DNA of 64,000 bases, from assembly GCF_004363805.1 (NCBI RefSeq), contig NZ_SNZP01000004.1, positions 223,331 through 287,330 of the forward strand, in the 5' to 3' direction. The notes beneath the pieces are model-generated. The model did not search any database and had not been told where the DNA came from. It saw only the letters and a program-made list of their open reading frames with translations. Position 1 is the stretch's first letter; every line of letters begins with the position of its first letter. Positions 61,370-64,000 of this stretch are shown here, one piece after another. A program made the position numbers and the translations under genes. Origin of the DNA: Paludibacterium purpuratum (GTDB lineage Bacteria > Pseudomonadota > Gammaproteobacteria > Burkholderiales > Chromobacteriaceae).

Positions 61370-62224
61370 TCAGAACAAACCGTTGTTGTAGTCGTTGAAC
61401 GCTTGCTCCAACTCGGCGCGCGTATTCATGACGAACGGCCCCCATTGGGCGATCGGTTCTTCGATCGGTCGCCCGGCGATCAGCAGCAGCCGGCTTGCCT
61501 CTTGGGCGCGTAGCCAGACGGCGAGCCGGCCGGGCCCATGATCCAGGACTGCCATCGTGCCCTTGCCGACCGCGCGCTGATTGCCGCCAACCAACGCACG
61601 GCCTTCGTATACATACAAAAAGGCGCGATAACCTTCGGGGACGGGCAGAACGACCTCCGTGCCCTCTGCCAGCGAAATATCCAGGTACTGCGGGTCGGTG
61701 GCGATACCGCCCACAGCGCCCTGCTGACCATCGAGCATACCGGCGATCAGTCGGACATCGACGCCTGGCGCCGGCGATAAGCGGGGAATATCGGCGGCGG
61801 CGATGCCACGGTAGCGCGGATCGGTCATTTTCTCGCGCGCCGGCAAATTGACCCACAATTGGAACCCGCGCATGCGGCCTTCCGCCTGTTCCGGCATTTC
61901 CGAATGCACCACGCCGCGGCCTGCGGTCATCCACTGCACATCGCCCGGTCCAAGCACGCCTTCGTTGCCGACGCTATCGCGGTGGCGCATACGTCCTTCG
62001 AGCATATAAGTCACCGTTTCGAAACCCCGGTGCGGATGTTCAGGGAAGCCGGCAATATAATCGCCAGGTGTGTCGGAGCCGAACTCGTCCAGCATCAGGA
62101 ATGGATCCAGGCGCTGCTGCAGCGGCTGCGTCAGAATGCGGCTGAGCTTGACGCCGGCGCCATCGGATACGCTCATCCCGGTATGCAGGCTTTCTACTTC
62201 ACGGAATGCGTCAGTGTTTTTCAT
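61370..62224 (-). CDS. Pirin family protein
   Basis: 284 residues of the bicupin pirin family. N-terminal cupin with metal ligands in FPEHPHRGFETVTYMLEGRMRHRDS and HSEMPEQ; then GFQLWVNLPAREKMTDPRYRG, and the pirin C-terminal cupin (FVMNTRAELEQAFNDYNNG at the end). Some pirins are quercetin dioxygenases, others regulators; role here unknown. ATG 62224 has GGAG six bases upstream (the preceding ATG is too close). Divergent from a LysR gene across ~100 bp that holds a strong palindrome. Confidence 0.92.
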   Translation of the reverse strand: MKNTDAFREVESLHTGMSVSDGAGVKLSRILTQPLQQRLDPFLMLDEFGSDTPGDYIAGFPEHPHRGFETVTYMLEGRMRHRDSVGNEGVLGPGDVQWMTAGRGVVHSEMPEQAEGRMRGFQLWVNLPAREKMTDPRYRGIAAADIPRLSPAPGVDVRLIAGMLDGQQGAVGGIATDPQYLDISLAEGTEVVLPVPEGYRAFLYVYEGRALVGGNQRAVGKGTMAVLDHGPGRLAVWLRAQEASRLLLIAGRPIEEPIAQWGPFVMNTRAELEQAFNDYNNGLF

Positions 62225-62250
62225 CATGTTCTCCAGGCGGTGTTTATATG

Positions 62251-62321
62251 TATCGATTATCTGTCTTGAATAATCGATAAAAAAGCGCAATTATTGGCTT
62301 TTAATGTTCGAATAAATCGAT
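62251..62321. promoter_or_regulatory. LysR-type operator between pirin and its divergent regulator
   Basis: TATCGATTAT (62251-62260), 9 nt, ATAATCGATA (62270-62279): a perfect 10-bp inverted repeat about 27 bp upstream of the pirin start. A third half-site-like ATAAATCGAT (62312-62321) runs up to the LysR start codon. The arrangement fits activation of pirin and autorepression of the regulator. Confidence 0.75.
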
Positions 62322-63227
62322 ATGAATTTGCCGCGCACCCGAGCCGCGCAATGGCGCATGTTGCAGGCGGTGGTCGATCTGGGGGGCTTTGCCCAGGCCG
62401 CCAGCGCATTGCACCGCAGTCAATCGTCGATCAGTCATGCGGTGGCGACGTTGCAGCAACAGTTGGGGGTGGTGCTACTGGCGCCGGAAGGGCGGCGCAT
62501 GGTTCTGACGCCGGCCGGCAGCGCGCTATTGCGAGATGCGCGTCAATGGCTGGCGGGATTGGAGCGGTTGGAAGCGCGAGCGCAGAAGCTGCGGCAGGGT
62601 TGGGAGAGCGAAGTGCGTTTGGCGGTGGATAGCTTGTTCCCCACCGAAACGCTGTTGCGGATCTTGCGGCGCTTTGCCGATCAATGTGGCGAAACCCGGC
62701 TGCAGCTACATGAAGTCGTGATGTCGGGCGCGGACGACGCGCTCTATGCCGGCCAGGTCGACTTGGCCATCGCCACCCGGGTGCCGAGCGGCTTTCTAGG
62801 CGATTGGCTATTCGACGCCGAATTTCAAGCCGTGGCAGCGCCGTCGCATCCGCTGTTGGCGTTGGGTCGGGCCATCGAGGCCGACGATCTGGCGCAGCAT
62901 ACGCAAGTGGTGGTGCGCGACTCGGGGGAAACGGCGCCGCGCGATGCCGGCTGGCTCGGCGCGCGTCAGCGCTGGACGGTCAGCAAACAAGAAACCTCGC
63001 AAGCCGCGGTGCTGTCCGGATTGGCCTATGCCTGGTTACCGACTAGCGGCATCGCCGCGGAACTGGCGGATGGCCGGCTTCGGCCGCTGCCTTTGTCGAG
63101 CGGGGGGACGCGTAAGATGCCGGTTTTTCTGATCGTGGCCGATCCGGCGGCTGCCGGTCCGGCCACGCAAAGCCTGGCGCAGTGGATTCGCGCCGAAGGG
63201 GAACAACAAGGTTCGACGAAGGCTTAG
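62322..63227 (+). CDS. LysR family regulator divergent from pirin
   Basis: 301 residues. Winged HTH at 5-65: RAAQWRMLQAVVDLGGFAQAASALHRSQSSISHAVATLQQQLGVVLL, then the linker helix and the substrate-binding domain (VRLAVDSLFPTETLLRIL, YAGQVDLAIATRVPSG, QVVVRDSGETAPRDAGW). It probably controls the pirin gene through the palindrome between them. The start codon lies directly behind a half-site of that palindrome. The last four bases overlap the convergent chemoreceptor gene. Confidence 0.92.
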   Translation: MNLPRTRAAQWRMLQAVVDLGGFAQAASALHRSQSSISHAVATLQQQLGVVLLAPEGRRMVLTPAGSALLRDARQWLAGLERLEARAQKLRQGWESEVRLAVDSLFPTETLLRILRRFADQCGETRLQLHEVVMSGADDALYAGQVDLAIATRVPSGFLGDWLFDAEFQAVAAPSHPLLALGRAIEADDLAQHTQVVVRDSGETAPRDAGWLGARQRWTVSKQETSQAAVLSGLAYAWLPTSGIAAELADGRLRPLPLSSGGTRKMPVFLIVADPAAAGPATQSLAQWIRAEGEQQGSTKA

Positions 63228-64000
63228 TCGTCGATGATGTGATCGAAACGCACATCGGCGCCCAGTACGCCTAGCAGCTCGCCCGCCGGGTTGAACAGCG
63301 GAGCCGCAACCGTAAAGCCGTAGTTGCCGGTTACGATAGAGCGATAGATATCGGACACGAATAATGCCCGGCGCCGCGTGGCTTCCTGGAACCAACGGCG
63401 CTGATTGCAGTTGAAACCGAACGATTCCGTCCCCAGACCATCGGTCGAGACATCCGAGGTGATTTGAATACCGCTCTTATCGGTGGCGTAGCAGATTTCC
63501 AGCGCCGGCAGCCGACGACACAACCCGGCCAGCTTGCTTTCCAGATCTCCCCGCTCCATGCGGGTCAACTGCCACTGTGCGATCGATTCCTCCACGCCTT
63601 GGCGGATGCGTTGATGACCGGCAAAGCGGAACTCGCCGACCTCGGTCAGTAGCAAGTCGCACTGTTCGCTCATTTGCGTCGCGCTGGCCGCCAGGGCGTG
63701 TGCGCCTTCCAGCTGCAGTTGCGAGCTTTCCACCACCGCGCCGATCTGATCGGTGATCGCACGCACTTTCTCGTTTTGCGCGCTGCTGGCCTCGGCAATG
63801 ACCTGGACATTTTTGATCAGGGTGTTGATGTCGCGCGAGGCGGCCTCGATCGAGTCGCCGGCCTGTTGCGAGACCGAGATGCCGGTATGCACCTGCTCGG
63901 CCATCGCGACCATGGTCTCGCTCGACGTGGTGACTTGTTCCTGGATCGTCGCCAGCAACTCTTCCACATTCTGCGTGGCCGACATGGTCTGGTCGGCCAA
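63224..64000 (-). CDS. Methyl-accepting chemotaxis protein, C-terminal part with a sensor-like domain (5' end outside window)
   Basis: 258 codons visible, open to the window edge, so the N-terminus is missing. The first ~130 visible residues are helical chemoreceptor sequence (TMSATQNVEELLATIQEQVTTSSETMVAMAEQVHTGISVSQQAGDSIEAA). After a linker, the C-terminal ~120 residues look like a Cache/PDC-type sensor: LEICYATDKSGIQITSDVST, CNQRRWFQEATRRRALFVSDIYRS, and YGFTVAAPLFNPAGELLGVLGADVRFDHI. A sensor at the C-terminal end of the signalling region is opposite to the common order and would lie in the cytoplasm. No CheR-binding pentapeptide is visible at the end. Confidence 0.82.
   Translation of the reverse strand: MADQTMSATQNVEELLATIQEQVTTSSETMVAMAEQVHTGISVSQQAGDSIEAASRDINTLIKNVQVIAEASSAQNEKVRAITDQIGAVVESSQLQLEGAHALAASATQMSEQCDLLLTEVGEFRFAGHQRIRQGVEESIAQWQLTRMERGDLESKLAGLCRRLPALEICYATDKSGIQITSDVSTDGLGTESFGFNCNQRRWFQEATRRRALFVSDIYRSIVTGNYGFTVAAPLFNPAGELLGVLGADVRFDHIIDD

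Overview
The window is one continuous piece of a GC-rich (roughly 60 percent by eye) bacterial chromosome with dense coding, frequent ATGA/GTGA start-stop overlaps and no insertion sequences, prophage, CRISPR array, rRNA or tRNA that I could see. Gene content and order point to a betaproteobacterium of the order Neisseriales, Chromobacteriaceae-like (Chromobacterium, Paludibacterium or Aquitalea relatives). The indicators are a polA / thrB / DUF2782 neighbourhood, a five-gene pilH-I-J-K-X-like minor pilin operon, pilMNOPQ-aroK-aroB beside a divergent ponA, metX-metW, and a PTS phosphorelay of EIIA(Man), HPr and EI with no sugar permease. This assignment is inference, not a database match.

Layout. 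1-5 kb: end of cstA with ybdD, an acyltransferase, a YeiH transporter with its divergent LysR regulator. 4.2-9.1 kb: thrB, DUF2782 and a LOG-family gene on the minus strand, divergent from polA. 9.1-13.8 kb: an APC amino-acid permease, the only large non-coding gap (about 640 bp), then a minor pilin operon in which the PilW- and PilX-like parts share one open frame. 13.9-19.1 kb: a MarR-controlled tripartite efflux operon with two copies of one operator palindrome, and an ArsC-like protein. 19.2-25.1 kb: a ferrous iron uptake operon ftrABCD behind a Fur-like site, ybaK, a small heat-shock protein, and the periplasmic methionine sulfoxide reductase msrPQ, which also has a Fur-like site upstream. 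25-33 kb: a radical SAM protein, a small membrane protein, metX-metW-ampG-cutC, aguB, wrbA, yihY. 33-38.7 kb: a PAS-GAF-GGDEF cyclase, cysG and the PTS phosphorelay.

38.7-52.1 kb is a lipopolysaccharide (core/O-chain) locus. One arm runs on the plus strand: glycosyltransferase, msbA, UDP-xylose synthase-type epimerase, glycosyltransferase, O-antigen ligase, two glycosyltransferases. The converging minus-strand arm holds a Mig-14 protein, a heptosyltransferase-family GT9, a GT4 and a polysaccharide deacetylase. 52.2-58.1 kb holds the type IV pilus assembly genes pilMNOPQ, aroK, aroB and a stand-alone FimV-type TPR protein. 58.2-64 kb holds ponA (PBP1A), a NarL-type response regulator, a pirin with a divergent LysR regulator and a strong shared palindrome, and the C-terminal part of a chemoreceptor whose sensor-like domain follows its signalling domain.

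The most notable points are the unusually compact and partly degenerate type IV pilus machinery (fused pilW-pilX frame, PilM without its usual nucleotide-binding start, PilP without a lipobox, PilQ without AMIN domains, a mini-FimV), the Mig-14 plus deacetylase pair in the LPS locus, the matched MarR operators with a probably leaderless regulator mRNA, and the chemoreceptor architecture.
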